Under the pieces are notes generated by a model. The model ran no database searches. It saw only the letters and a program-made list of their open reading frames with translations, and was not told where the DNA came from. From positions 29,697,573-29,761,572 of the forward strand of contig JAYGXS010000003.1 in the NCBI GenBank assembly GCA_036362985.1: a DNA stretch of 64,000 bases, written 5' to 3'. Both the position numbers and the translations under genes were made by a program. This document shows, piece by piece, positions 1-12,269 of this stretch; position 1 is the first letter of the stretch; the number at the start of each line of letters is the position of its first letter. This stretch comes from Ligula intestinalis. Lineage: Eukaryota > Platyhelminthes > Cestoda > Diphyllobothriidea > Diphyllobothriidae.

Positions 1-3000
1 GTAAATATAACTAGATCAGGCATGATAACGGATACATCCAGCAGCAGGGGAGACCACTATATGGTATGCAAAGTTCCGTATTTTTGAGTCTGTTCATATG
101 ACCGTGTCAGGAATTACAACAGCTGAATTGGGCAGCATAGAAAAAAGAGATAGTTTGGTTTTATCAACACTTATTACAAACCTGTAATCGATTGTGATCA
201 GTGCATGCTTACACGGGTTCCCGCACGTTTGTAAAGCCGCATAAGTAGCATAGTGTTTTTTTCCAAAATAAGCCATACGTAGTAACAAGTAGAATACATT
301 GGGATGGTAATCAGTGAAAAGTCGAAAACAGTCGTAGTAGGATGGGCATATGTGCAAAATTGGTCTACACTGCTAGTAATCTTTATTCCAAAATGGCCAT
401 CTTTGCCATAAATCTCTCAGAATAATCGTTTTTGCGAAGCAAATTCTGGCTATTTATAAGGCTGTCATTCACAATTTTGATGTTAAACAATAATAATAGT
501 CATTTATGCCATACAGAAGAGAAGACAGATTTTGCGGGAAGAGGTTCAAAATTGTAAAAGCTGCACTATCCTGCTTCGAACGCTGCCCGCTGTTCTGCTT
601 CTTATGAGGACATCTAAACAAAGACCTAAGCTGCCTTTTCCAGCGTAAACATAATTGTCGAATTTGCTTGATTTACCGCATTCATGATGGCAGCAATGAT
701 ATTTTTCGTGGCAATAAATAAAAGAACTGTAACACAGCGGTCCTATTGTCTAAGCTTACTTATTTAGTAGTTTAGTTGGAAGTCCTCCAGCTTGCCGCGT
801 AAGACCTAGACCAGGTGAAGACCCAATGGCGACCTATAACAAAGCCATCTATTTTGCCATACATATTTGATTGTCAAAACAGAAGTGCACATCCAGTTTG
901 CAGCGTAGTTACTGTTTTTAGTAGTTAACATGCTCACAGAACCCTAGAAACGTTAAAGCTTGCAGTAAAACACTCTGCCTTAAAAGTAGGCAAAGTTCAC
1001 GCAATTGCTTCGGTAGGAAGATAATATGTTGTGATTTCTAAAGCACCAGAGTCAAAGAAATAAAAAATTACAGTTTTCTGCAAAAATACCAGGTTTCCTT
1101 TTAATATATTCGGCTATGAAAAAGTTTTCAAATGTGCATCATGCTGCCTTAATTTCATCGATAAGGTATTTCATCAACTTGGAAGAAAATATTTGCCTAT
1201 TGTCGAAGAGCCACACTAAGCTGTTTCCTGACTACTCGCCTTTTCATCTAAAGCCTTTGCATGGAGTCTTTAAAACCCCCTGCCACCCAGCTCGCTACGG
1301 CTTATCGGCGCCAACATTACAAAGTTCAAAAGAATTAGTCCGAATAGAAACATTTATTTCATCCTAAGGCATATAAACCTATCAAATAAAAATGATACCA
1401 AGTCTTCATTTACAGGGCTGAAGGAAAATTTATTGTACAATCACGGGCTCTTCGATAAAGAACACCCATAAGAAAATACAAGGTTGACTGATGTTAAGCC
1501 CTTAAGTGCATGACATCGACAATGATGATGAGTTTATACAAGAGGGCCTAAACACGTGTAACCCTAACTTCATTTATCACAGTAAAAGTATGACAATTTT
1601 TGAAGGGTCCTCAACCGATCGTAAGAAGATATGAGAGGTTCATAAGTACAAGGAGATGGAGGAGTATGGCAGTTCACCCCACTCATGTTACAAAAGAGAA
1701 ATGTGCCGTCTGTAAAAGAAGTTGAACTAGAGTGCGGCTGTAGTGCCTTACAGATACGCGGCTTATTCGGTGAAAAAAGTAGACCTTACGGTGTTCGCAC
1801 ATTCACAAAGCACAGAATTAAAAATAAGAAGGACCTAAAACCTGCCTATTTACTTTGAAATATCACAGTAAAGACTAAAAATCCCTTTGGTGTATCTTTT
1901 TGCAGAAGGGCAACCTAGGACTGGAAGCCAAATGCTTAGTTTCTTAACTGAGTTCTAAAGAAAATGTCCCTGCTGATCTTAATGAGAACCTAGTATCTGC
2001 AACCTGTTCTTTGGTATGCGGTGCAGTCTCCTGCCACATGTAGTGGTCAGTTGCATTGTCATTTACTGCAGTTAGGTGCAGTTATCACTGAGTTATTTGC
2101 TTCGAGTACATAAAACAACAACAAAAACAACAACAAAAAAGGCCTTTCCAGAACGTTTTACACAATAATATCCAAAAATATGGAGATTGTACCATGTCAG
2201 AGAAATAAGTAGGGCATATCTCAGGGCAAAGGAATTAGGAACGCGCGTAATTGTTATGTATTTCGGTAAAAAAATCAGAGGATATTCGTCCCCATTTTTC
2301 TTTACACACTAAACGGAGATAAAAATACATTATTCTGCCAAAGTATCGAAGTATTCTTAAATGTTCATTTTCAGGCCTTAATGCTCTACCCGTCTATTGC
2401 TTTCAGTAAGGAATTCTTCATGATTACTCCTGCTTTTGAGGAGATCATTTTATCAATTACCAATCAATAAAAAACCAAACGTGAAAGCGCGAAAACATAC
2501 AAAGAAATTTCAATTGTAATGTAACAACCCGATGTTTCCGACTTTTCTGCCGTTTTTTTGTTTGAATAATATGTGAATCAGGTCAGTTTGGTCGCTGCTT
2601 GTTCTAATAAACGTGTCCATTAGTGAGTCTAATGAGGCAGACTACGATTTACATTTCGATATTAAGATAAATCACATTGGCATGCGCCACAGAACTCACA
2701 CATTTAACGGGTGATCACACCTTTGCTAATATTTTCGAGTTAAGGAAAGATTCACCACATACTCTAGCATTTTTTTCATATATAGAAGAGGTTTTACTTG
2801 TTATAAGTTTGCAAAACCTACTGACTACAATCATTACAAAATTGCTTGTGAAAGACGACTTTACTTACCCCGATTCTACAGAGCTATCAATTAAGCCAAC
2901 TAGGAACATGTGAAAAGGTATGTGCATGGTAGTACAGTGGCTTTTTTAATATAATTATTTGTCTTTTTACTTTGCCTGCCAATGTCATCTATCATTGAAA

Positions 3001-5480
3001 ACACACTCTGAAGTCGAGATTTACTGATGAAACAAGATGTAGGTGTTAATGTAACTACAAAGCTTATGGGCAGAAAAATAGTGTTGTTTCAAATATTAGG
3101 TTTATTGTTTAAGTGATGCGCTTCGTTTGGAAACACTAGTGCAAGAGCAAACAAACAAACAAACCCGCATGAATCTTCCACGTAAGTTATATTTGAGCAA
3201 ACCAATTAGCACCTTACTTAGGGAATTATAAACGACGAGCTAGCTTTGTTCCCGTTGTGCGTACACGTTATCCTCTCTCAATGCAAATTCGAACGTCTGC
3301 TTTGGCTGACCACCACACATCATTAGACGAGCAAAACCTGCGTCACATATTTTAACATGGTCTCTGAGTAACAAAAAAAACTGCGAAAGCCGCCCTAAAA
3401 ACGTCATGTATATTTAAATTGAAGTGAAATATGGGCTATTTATCAACCACATACCAGGCAATAGTAAGAATTTGTTGCAAAAAATCAAATAAAGTGGTTC
3501 AAGGCTATATGACCTAGGCATTGTTGCTGGTGTTTTTATAGGCCTGCTCCGTTGTTTGACTGTCAGAAAAATTCCTTCAGGACTTTCGGCATAAACCCCA
3601 CTGGAGAGTTCCCGTACATTGTAAGATTTTCTGTTCATAAAGCACATGAAATAACATGAAATGATAATGTGGTTTGATATAATTCCAATGATTACTCGTC
3701 AGAAAAATTAAACAGACTACTTTTTCACCATTGTGAAATATAATTTTTATTTTGGTTGAAAGACTGATGCAGTGTTAAAAACTACTGCCACCCAGGAAAA
3801 GAATATTTTGCAGTAAAACACCCAATTGAGGGAAATTTTTATATTTTTAATGAAGCCCCCACAAAAGAGGCTAACACCTGCAAAACTGGGCCTTCTTTGC
3901 TGTCACCGGTTCAAATGAAGTCCGGGGGATGAAAAAAAGTAAAATGGACTTCAGTCGGAAATAAGTGCACACTGATCCATTAGTCTCCCGAAGCAGGTGA
4001 GTTCCGCCTGGATGACAAAGGTCACTCACAGGCGGCAAACTGTCATGCAAAAATTGGCCAAATTACAAAGCAGATGTTAGAGAAGGCGAGTGGGTGAATA
4101 CTTAATTGTTTTGGGCTGTTTCCGAATTCATCCAGCCAATCATAATCCCGAAGAACTAATAAAATTTAATTTCAATGAAGCCCACTATGGCTCGCCATCT
4201 GGTATGAGCGTATGGTTGAGTTTCCATTCACAACTGCTGATCAGAGTTTAAGTTAGGTAAATAAAAACAGAATGCGCCCAAAACAATTATTCATGAATCG
4301 AAACGCATGATTTGTCGCATCATCTTCAGATATTTGTGCATTTTTATTTTTTGAGGGAATAAGTTTCGAGTAAACAGATGCCAGACAGCAGATCTGCTGC
4401 ATCGGTAGGAATGTTGAGAAGGAGGATGCCATATTTGACTGGGTGCACATAAAATGTAATAAAAACATTCAATGTTGGTTTCAGACAAGCTTCTTAATGC
4501 AAAGGACTACTTAAATGAGGTTGAGAAGACTGATCAGTAGATAAATAAGTTAAACGCAAATAATGCATAACATCACGAGAACTTCTCAATGAGCGTTTAT
4601 CCATTTGTCTGCGAATTGAACACGTTAACAATTCCCAGCTGAAAAACCGTGCAATTTTTGTGTTAGTTGGCACTGATTAAATGAATAAGTATCATGCTCA
4701 CAACGATGCCTTTATTCTGAAATTCAAAATAAAGTTTTGAATGATCTAATTTATTTGAATTACAAAGGAAAATGACATTTCAGAAGGCATTTGGCGTTTT
4801 CAAATGTTTTATGTTCTCTGTCAAATATTATATCCCCTACTGACCCATAACGAAGCCTTTAGTGCCTCCGCATAATTTGAGCACACAACCATCCTCCAGC
4901 GATATCATTGTATGTGGATAAAAGCAACGGGCGACACACTGTCTCTAGGGATATCGTAACTTTGAAAAAGAATCTATAAAATTTGCAAAAAAAACCAGAG
5001 TTTTTTGGCCGTTATCAAAAAAGAATTAAGACTATACAATTTTGAAAAGATATGAGAGCAAAAAATCAAAGCAGCAATTATGTTTTCCGGAGAGATATTT
5101 CCCGGGGGAGCAGGTAAGTTAATTATCTAAAGATCGGCTCGATAACTCGTAAAAATCAGTTTGGTGTTTTGTTTCTTGTCAGTTCCTTCCGTCCACTAAT
5201 CCAAGCGTTTCTGCTAAGTTTTTAATGAGTTCCATTATTGACTGATCGTATCAAATTATTTTTTAAATGCTTTTTAACATTTAATTAGAATTGATAATGA
5301 GCTTGGTTTTTTATATGTTAAATCAGTATGCACTGTCTGTTATCCAGTAGACTAGTCTGTGTTCCAGTACATTACCATTTTCTCTTCAATGTCTTTTAAG
5401 TGATTGTGAAGGTTTATAAAGCCTCACACTGATGTACATTCTAGCAGTAAATACATAGATTGTTATGAAGACGCTTGATC
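1..5480. other. AT-rich stretch without a supported gene
   Basis: No reading frame here is longer than expected by chance for this base composition, and none of the short ones has a recognisable domain. I see only simple AT-rich DNA, a short CAA-rich run near 2115-2145, a short ACAA run near 3152-3166, and the hairpin listed separately near 4.0 kb. It is most likely intergenic or intronic DNA. Confidence 0.6.
4004..4035. repeat. Short GC-rich hairpin
   Basis: CCGCCTG at 4004-4010 is perfectly complementary to CAGGCGG at 4029-4035. Inside it, TGAC (4013-4016) can pair with GTCA (4021-4024). It is a two-level hairpin in otherwise AT-rich DNA. No coding or promoter context gives it a role. Confidence 0.5.
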
Positions 5481-5483
5481 TAC

Positions 5484-6235
5484 CATTTTATTTTTCGATC
5501 ATCCGCCGACGAAGTCAACAATATCAGCCATATTGGCGAACAATTGTGTTCAGTCATTCATCCTCAGGACGGCACAGTGATGTGGAAAATAAAAATGGTT
5601 AGTTAATTGCAGCGCTTATATTATCATCAGGTTGGGGGAGGGGAAGGAAGGGGTTGCTGGTTAGGTGTTATTAAGCAATTTGGTTTTCCCTAGTCTTCTG
5701 AATGCGGGCGCCAGCGCGTGTAGGACGTTAGTTGCGATGCGCGGAGAAGACGGGGAATGTTCTCACGGTCAGCGGGTTGAGGTCTGTATGTCAGCCGCGC
5801 AGCTTGCGCTTGACTTTTATCCGTGGCTTCGTGTTGTGTGTTTTTGGACAACGTGGCTTTAGGAGGCGTGGAATTTCCACGTGCAGTTGGACAAGGGAGG
5901 CAGATTGCTTGTACCAGCACCTTTTGAAAGCATAGATTGGTTTTTGTTAACCGGTTTGCTGTGGCTAACGCCCGTTTGCGCAGGCCTTTTGAGTTGTGAG
6001 TCAGCGTCTGATATATGACCCGAAAGGCTTCTCTCGTGTCCACTTGGTGGTTCATATCAGTTAGGTGGGCGAGAATTGAGGTTGAGATCGATCTATCCTC
6101 TCCTTTGCTGAGCCGGGCTGGTATGTGCTCACGCATTCTCTTCTCCAGACGTTGCGTTGTTCGGCCAATATAGGCCGCTCCATAGGAGAAGGTGAAAGAA
6201 TAGGTGCACATCGATGAGCCAAAAAACTAAAGGGC
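5484..6235 (-). mobile_element. Penelope-like element 3' end, family A copy 1
   Basis: A 5'-truncated Penelope-like retroelement read on the minus strand. The coding part is the GIY-YIG endonuclease tail (5690-6211, listed separately). Below it on the plus-strand map comes a purine-rich tract (5635-5655, pyrimidine-rich on the coding strand), then CTGATGA (complement of 5624-5630), then a weak version of the GGATGATCGAAA terminal motif (complement near 5485-5505). The same order (endonuclease, pyrimidine-rich tract, CTGATGA) is seen in copy 2 at 54.7-55.6 kb. The reverse transcriptase half expected upstream is absent. Confidence 0.65.
5690..6211 (-). pseudogene. GIY-YIG endonuclease domain of a Penelope-like element (family A, copy 1)
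   Basis: A 173-residue open frame. Residues 1-17 (MCTYSFTFSYGAAYIGR) carry the paired tyrosine and YIG motif of the GIY-YIG nuclease fold. KRMREHIPARL, the helix with the conserved arginine, follows near residues 24-34, and SILAHL near 45-50. In Penelope-like elements this domain sits C-terminal to the reverse transcriptase and nicks target DNA. Three diverged relatives in this window (55.0, 34.4 and 62.4 kb) align along the same order of blocks. The frame here is uninterrupted from YIG to the end, but no reverse transcriptase precedes it and the sequence upstream loses similarity near 6235. It is therefore a 5'-truncated fragment and the assigned start is only the first in-frame Met. Confidence 0.75.
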
Positions 6236-6376
6236 GCTGATTTTACAGCGCGAACAACCACAATAACGTGGGACTTCGCCCAAAAACGGGCGGCGTGATA
6301 GATGCACCGGACCGACACAGGACCAGGCTTTTATTCTGTTTGACTGCCTATAGCAAATGCCGAAGATGAGCGGCGT

Positions 6377-6390
6377 GGGGGGGGGGGGGG
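6377..6390. repeat. G14 homopolymer
   Basis: Fourteen consecutive G residues. Such tracts slip during replication and sequencing, so the exact length is unreliable. Confidence 0.9.
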
Positions 6391-6894
6391 AGGGCATGGT
6401 GGCACGCACTGGAGCGGCTTCCGCCACGTCAGTCACCTGCGCCCGATACCACCTTCGGTCTTGTTGACTATGTCTTGACACCGCGCTCAGGTGGTTGAGA
6501 GAAAAGAGAGAGTGCGGTAGATGCGGCGAAAGTCTACTAGGACTTTAAAACTATTTCACGCACATGTCATCGTCCCTGCACTATCCTATTTTGGAGCGAA
6601 CGGTGGAAGTCGTAAAAAATGGACGACCGAACTCTCATATAAATGACAGCGTGACTGTCGATCTTCATTGAGTGCTCCACAGCCAAATGTACGCAGTAAC
6701 AATAAGCTACGTGTAAAACAAGTAATTGGGGTGCTAAACGTAGGCAGCATTTACCAGCCTCTTTTTCTCTCTCCTATCTGGGCCCGAAGTCAAGACCGGA
6801 GGCGATATCGAGCGTAAGTGGTTGGCATGGTGTGAAAAAGTGTCTCGGCAGGGCCCCACAGCCCCAGGTCCACTCAAAAGTACCAGCATTGCAC

Positions 6895-8946
6895 TTAACG
6901 CTGCTTCCTTATTACCAAGTGTCTTTGTTCCTGTGTCTGTGGAAACAGTGACGAAACATTCTAAAAATGTTCGAGGTTAAACAGCTGCCGGGCCAGATGA
7001 GATCTCACCGTTTCACCTGAAATTCTGCTCTTTTCAGGTAGCCCCTGCACTGACTTACCTCATTAACCTGTCCTTCATGGATACTAAGATTTCCGGGTAG
7101 GATTGTGTCGTGGGGTCATCTGGGGATAGTGTGAAGCGCGCCCCGCAGGCTGGCGATCGCATGATATTCGGACAGGCTACGGGCGGGGCATGCCAGGAAA
7201 GAAATTAGAACCAAATATGCTACGAAGGCAAGTAGGGTTGTGTACTCAAACCTTGGGGGAAGACACTGAAGTAAGCTTTAATATCATCGCTAACGACAAA
7301 CGGTGAAGGCGTGCATGAAGAGGGTGTTCCCAAACCTCGGGCAAGGTCATTGAGAGAAATTTTCTACGGGTATCACTATCACCAGCTGGGAAAAACCTTA
7401 ACAAAGTACAAAGACAGGGAGATTAGGCAAATAACCCTACTGAAAATGTGTAAGTAAGCGGTAATTCCCTTGTGTAGTTCAAAAAGTTCAAATTTGCTTA
7501 GTTTGGCAATTTTAGCAGTTTTAGAATGTTTTTGGCTTCGGAGAACCGTACTGCATTTCAATGACATCAGAAAATCCCTGCTAGATTGATGAATGGCGTG
7601 TAGAAAACCAGAAGTGTACAGGTAATTCAGCCTACTTTAACATTTAAGTAGGTAGCCATAATACATAAGGACCTTCAAAAGACGGCTAGAGACGACCTCA
7701 CCGATTTCCGATGATTGGCGATCAGTGAGAATCACTTCCATCCCGAAATAAACCCTCTTCCTCTGGGCCAAATCCTGTTGTCCGATTGTCTGCTCTTTTG
7801 CACTGGTGAAACTTGTAGAACATGTTGCCTTAGACATCGATACCTCGTTTTCCTCCGATTCTTCCCTTACAATTTGCGTATAAGACTAAGTGTAGTACAC
7901 TAGACACTGTTGCTCTGGTAACCCATTCTGCTCTAAGAAATTTAGATAGAGGCTGCCATGCAAAGGAATGCGCTTTTCTCGACCACTCCCGCGTCATCTT
8001 CTACTTAATAAAACTTCTGCATGCGGCTCTCTCGGCTGGGCTGTCTCTTGCCTTGGAAACTAGTTCACTTCCTGCACTCAATTCGTTCAGTGCGGCAAGC
8101 GATAATCCACGGTCCTTACCAATAACTGTGGAGTTCTCCAAGGGGCTATATTATCTCCTCATCTCTTCTCTCTCCACACTGGCGACCTACGATCGCCAAA
8201 CGAATGCTTGTTTGTTAAATATGCTGATGACATGGTTGTTGGCCATCCTCTCAAAAGTTATTCACATCTCAAAATATTGAAGAATGGCCTTGACCATGTC
8301 TCAACATGGTCGTCAGCAAACGGCCTTCTAATTAACGAGCGGAAGCCAGTCCAGTGTATTTTTTGACTGCGATCCTCTCCCAGTCCCGAAATTATCGACA
8401 TTCTGCCCACCGAAGTATCCTCTTTCCGATACTTGGTGTTACACTAGCATCCAACCTTACATTTGCTCTTCATATAGAAGGCCTTTTTATCAAAATCCGC
8501 AAACTTTTATATTATATCCACCGCTTGCGTTCATATCACACACCGCAAGCTCTAATCTGGCGTTTTGTAGATGCATGTATTCTCTACCTCGTTCTTTACT
8601 ACTCTCCAGTTGTTTTTCTAGCCTTACTTAAAAAAGACCTGGTCATTCTTTAACGTATCCTCCGAATGCTCTCTTTAGCTGCCGGTGCTTCGCATGTTTT
8701 GAGCTGACATTATAAGACAGCACCACTTTAAAACGGTCAAGCAATTTGCTGATCGCATCCTTAATGAGGTCACCCGCCCTCTCCACTCTAAACTAATGAA
8801 TGCGAAGTCTTCCCGTCCCATGCGTCGAGGTTTCCGTCATATGTCTTGCCGCACATCAGCATATCAGCAATCTGCACTCCCATTCCTAGTACGCTACCTC
8901 ACGTGTGAAAAAGCGGAAATTGAGAAGTTGGAATCTGATCTGTCTC
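6895..8946 (+). pseudogene. Non-LTR (CR1/Rex1-like) reverse transcriptase relic, copy 1
   Basis: A decayed LINE-type reverse transcriptase, recognisable block by block. AAGPDEI (from 6984) and the following block to 7097 are the N-terminal RT region. QFAYKTKCSTLD lies at 7870-7905, and CAFLDHS (7969-7989) is the motif A region, with the usual AFD replaced after a break. GVLQGAILSPHLF (8130-8168) is motif B. KYADDM (8217-8234) is the catalytic YADD box, and GLLINERK follows near 8325. A one-base loss near 8431 splits the FRYLGVTL block. FADRILNEVTRPLHSK starts at 8745 inside a 68-codon open C-terminal tail ending near 8946. Stops at 7098 and in the 8.05-8.1 kb and 8.36 kb regions, plus several frame changes, show it is dead. 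About 0.5 kb of unrelated sequence separates the first RT block from the rest. The apurinic endonuclease domain expected upstream was not found. The CR1/Rex1 assignment rests on block resemblance only. Confidence 0.8.
7101..7780. other. Unrelated sequence inside the reverse transcriptase relic
   Basis: The RT reading stops at 7098 and resumes clearly at about 7861. In related elements the gap between these blocks is roughly 60-70 codons, so about 0.5 kb here is extra. I recognise no family in it. It may be a secondary insertion or a rearrangement. Confidence 0.4.
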
Positions 8947-9980
8947 CATAGCAGACGTGGATAGCATGTAAACATTTAATTTTGAGTATTCCATGACCTC
9001 ATTCCATGACCCCTTTCTTACATTATCCCCTTGCTTTCTGTGAATCGAACCCTTTTTTGCTGAAAATTTAGGATCTTCCCTTCTAAAAAAAGCATTAATT
9101 ATCTCTCTGTGCACAAGAGGGGAGGGGGTGGCAGTTGGGATGGCCAATGTGTGAGAGTGCATGTTTTGAAGGAATTATGAATTATTGCAGCATCTGGTTT
9201 CATTCTTCATTCCAGACAGAAATTTGAAAAACAAGTTGGAAGTGTTTATGTCTAGCAAACATGCAAAACACAGGGTCCACCCCACAGAAATACCAAAAAA
9301 CTGACAGTTTGCCCTAAATATCACACTGTATAATTAAGCTGGTAAAACAGATTTAGTTGCTCCTGAATGTTTTGCCATCAAGAAGCTTGCAAGCAAACTT
9401 GCCGTGCCCGAGTGAATCCCGTCTTTCAGTGTTGATGTTGGTTAGACCGTGGGATGTCCTGTCGAGGATAAGCTGAGTTTTTTCCAAACGATCTGGGCTC
9501 TGTCTTAATTTTGTTTCAACCTTGCTTGTAGCCTGCTAAAACGGCTTGACTAGAATCAAACTTCATGGATATCTACAAATGCACCAACGGTGACCCCCAC
9601 TAGTTGATATTACTCAAAGGAGGTGAGCCATTTTCGCATTTATAAATGCCAATTGCATTCTCTCGCCACGTCTTCTCGCTGTGTATATCCAAGTCTGTTA
9701 TCTGAACTGGAGTTGACCTCTCAGTATCCGTAGTGTGGTCATTATCGGCAAGACCTCGGTTTCTTTGCCACGAAAGCTCTAATCATCCAATCATTCTTCC
9801 ATTTATTTGCCAATGAAGCGAATTCCCCTAAATCATGAAGTAAAAACAGTGGCATTCTGGCTCAATGAATACGTAGTGATGGGCTGTTACATAAGACGTG
9901 GTGCCAGGACTAAGAGCAGCGATAGAGCTATTACTCTTTGTAGTAACAGAGAAACTAGTTAGCCCTTCGAAACTGACGAG
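8947..9980. other. Stretch without a supported gene
   Basis: The first part probably includes the 3' untranslated region of the non-LTR relic, but no poly-A tail or target-site duplication marks its end. No coding signal is evident in the rest. Confidence 0.4.
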
Positions 9981-9984
9981 GTCT

Positions 9985-10200
9985 GCCGTGTGTCAATGGT
10001 AGGCGCATTGACGTTGATTTGCGCGTAACTTGCTTTTTGGTAGTAGTTGGCTTGCACAGCATCTACTGCCCGTTATGCCTTCCTGCGAAGGGACCTGACA
10101 TCCCGACAGAGCCAATAGGACCGGAAGCGAAATAAGGTGCAATGGCTGGCAAGGCCAAAGAGCTCGTCTGCGTGTACCACGCACATGCCTGGTCCGCTCT
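9985..10200 (+). repeat. Decayed SINE-like repeat, left flank of the inverted repeat
   Basis: Similar, with small gaps, to 45300-45510 and more weakly to 11285-11480, all in the same direction. The shared core is GCATCTACTGC, followed by a degenerate block matching the A-box and B-box region of the 45.4 kb copy. The B box here is degenerate (CCTGGTCCGC in place of CCTGGTTCGA), so this copy is inactive. Confidence 0.5.
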
Positions 10201-10224
10201 CGTTGAACTAGGCTTCCGCAAGTA

Positions 10225-11240
10225 ATCTCAGTGATAACAGTACAGTATGGCCTAGAACTTGCATAACATGTAGGCAGAGGCGAAAGATGGATACTCTTTC
10301 GCTAATCGGCCTCAAGGTTGTCATACTGATTATCCTGTAGTCTATTATAAAGTCATTTCAGTCACGATAGGACGACGGCTTTTTAATGAGCTTCTTCCTG
10401 ACCGCTTACAAAGCGCATGTACTTTAAATAGCGGCATCTTTAGTATTATACATTTTTATCATTGATTTTTATTGCCCTCATAAATTCAAATATAGTTTAT
10501 GGAACACATACACAAAAAATTATTGCTTTTACACGTTTGGTAGGAAATTACTCCTTCCTTAAATTTTAAACTTAGAGAAAGGGTATCTCTTGACTTTAAA
10601 ATATTCGAATTATGAGCTTTTTACGTTTGCGAGGTGTTCATTCATTAACGCATTAAATCCTTCAATTGAGTTTTGCTGCCTTTAATAAATACATCATGTT
10701 CCACATCCTTTGCAATATTGCATGAAAATTATTTGACTTCTTCCTCAAACTGTAGGCAAAACGTACTTTTTCCTTAAACGAGATATACACGGGTGCAATT
10801 TTCAAACCTTGAATTAAAGTGCAGCAGTCAGAAGGCTTAAAAATTATTCGGCAATTGAGAAAATTTTTTAAAACAAAAAGATTCCCTTTCCTAAAAAGTA
10901 AAGTTTAACGATGGCATAATTTCCTACCAAATGCGAACAAAAAATATTTGTTTTGTTCATGTTTTCCATTAAATATATTTTAGTTTATGAAGACAGTCAA
11001 AAATTATGATAAAAATTCATAATACTGAAGTAGCCGCTATTTACAGTACGTGCGTTTTGTAGGCGGCTCCAAAAAGCTCGTTAAAAAGTCAGCATTATAT
11101 CGTGACTGAAATGGCTTTAGAATAGACTACACGATAATGAGTATGACAACCTTAATGCCGATTAGCGAAAGACTATTAATCAAAGACTATCAATATGTCT
11201 GCATGTCACATGAATTCTAGGCCTTACTCTAGTTGTAGTT
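10225..11240. repeat. Long inverted repeat, roughly 390 bp arms around a 235 bp loop
   Basis: The left arm (about 10225-10615) is the reverse complement of the right arm (about 10851-11240). Anchors are symmetrical about position 10733: the CTTTCGCTAATCGG block ending at 10309 pairs with 11158-11171, and GGTAGGAAATTA at 10539-10550 pairs with 10917-10928. In the block starting at 10316, 50 of 54 bases match the complementary arm; elsewhere identity is nearer 75 percent with few indels. The loop has no long frame. A single transcript would fold into a long hairpin. A foldback or MITE-type element, or a local inverted duplication, are the simplest explanations. No transposase and no clear target-site duplication was seen. 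Confidence 0.85.
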
Positions 11241-11284
11241 ACAGTCTGACTCTTGATTCCGACGAGGTTTCTCGTGTACCCCAT

Positions 11285-11480
11285 GGTCGGCACTGGGACG
11301 GTTAATTGGGCGTCAATTAGTTTTTGGCGACAGTAAGCTTGCGCAGCGTCTTATTTAGACTCCGCGTCTCCTACCTGAGCCAAAACAGGATCAAGAAGAC
11401 CGGGGTGGCGATTGGGAGCACTGGCCGGCAAGGTCAACCACATTTGATTCTAAAAAGAAAGGCGAGCAGCTCTAACACCC
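11285..11480 (+). repeat. Decayed SINE-like repeat, right flank of the inverted repeat
   Basis: Weakly similar to 9985-10200 in the same orientation; the CTGGCCGGCAAGGTCAA block matches CTGGCTGGCAAGGCCAA in the left copy. Together they flank the long inverted repeat as direct repeats, either because the foldback inserted into a tandem SINE pair or because the whole unit was duplicated. Confidence 0.4.
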
Positions 11481-11730
11481 TCCGAATGAGGAGGTGGCGC
11501 AGAGGTCACCTTCGAAAACAGCCACTGCATTCTGTATCTACATCCTTAATAAAGTACCGAGTTGTGTAATGAGTTGGCAGCCGTATAAGTCATAGCCTGT
11601 AGCGCGATTAAAATGCGTTGGACTGTCTCTAGTGCACAGCATGCTCGGCGACCTCTTCTCCTTCATCTCTCAAGCACCAGTCTGCTGTCGGCAGCGATAA
11701 TTTTTTTTTGCCAGAGTATACACTTAAGGC

Positions 11731-12135
11731 TCAATTGAGAGCCAATCGGTGGGCGAATGCACGATCCAAATGAAAGTTCAGCTTATATTTGCTCTTCAAA
11801 AGAATACGGCACTGAAAAAAAATTAGGGGCAGCAGCAGTATAGCTGGCGGTAAGGTTTGCGACAATCCTTTTTCTCGGGGTGCTAAGCGCGAATAAGGCC
11901 ACTGCGTACGCTGATTTACGTTTAAGCCATATTTGAAAAGGATATTAAGTGGTCTGCGAGCACATTCCTCAACCCAAACAACAGCCCTCAAATTAATCCA
12001 ACACCAGAATGCAAACCCTTTCGCAGCATTTGAGCAGAATATCCGTGCGCTTACATTCGGCACGTATGGCTGACCCACCTGCGACAGGACAGTCTGTAAC
12101 GAAGTCCAAATGCGCGTGCCGTCAGGTAAGTGCAT
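11731..12135 (-). CDS. Unrecognised 134-residue open frame, doubtful
   Basis: One of the longer uninterrupted frames in the window. I recognise no domain, signal peptide or repeat in the translation. It is not adjacent to any convincing exon, and the base composition here (slightly more GC-rich) makes a chance frame of this length plausible. It is listed because of length only; it could be a decayed transposon piece. Confidence 0.12.
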   Translation of the reverse strand: MHLPDGTRIWTSLQTVLSQVGQPYVPNVSARIFCSNAAKGFAFWCWINLRAVVWVEECARRPLNILFKYGLNVNQRTQWPYSRLAPREKGLSQTLPPAILLLPLIFFQCRILLKSKYKLNFHLDRAFAHRLALN

Positions 12136-12269
12136 GCATTAACGTGTGTATTTTTGTTTACGATAGAGACAGCGGTATACAGCAGGATATTTGGATTAGT
12201 GAAACACATTGTGTTTACGGGATTAGCAAGGCACAGATACACTAGCCGAGGGGACACAAGCGTAGCCAC

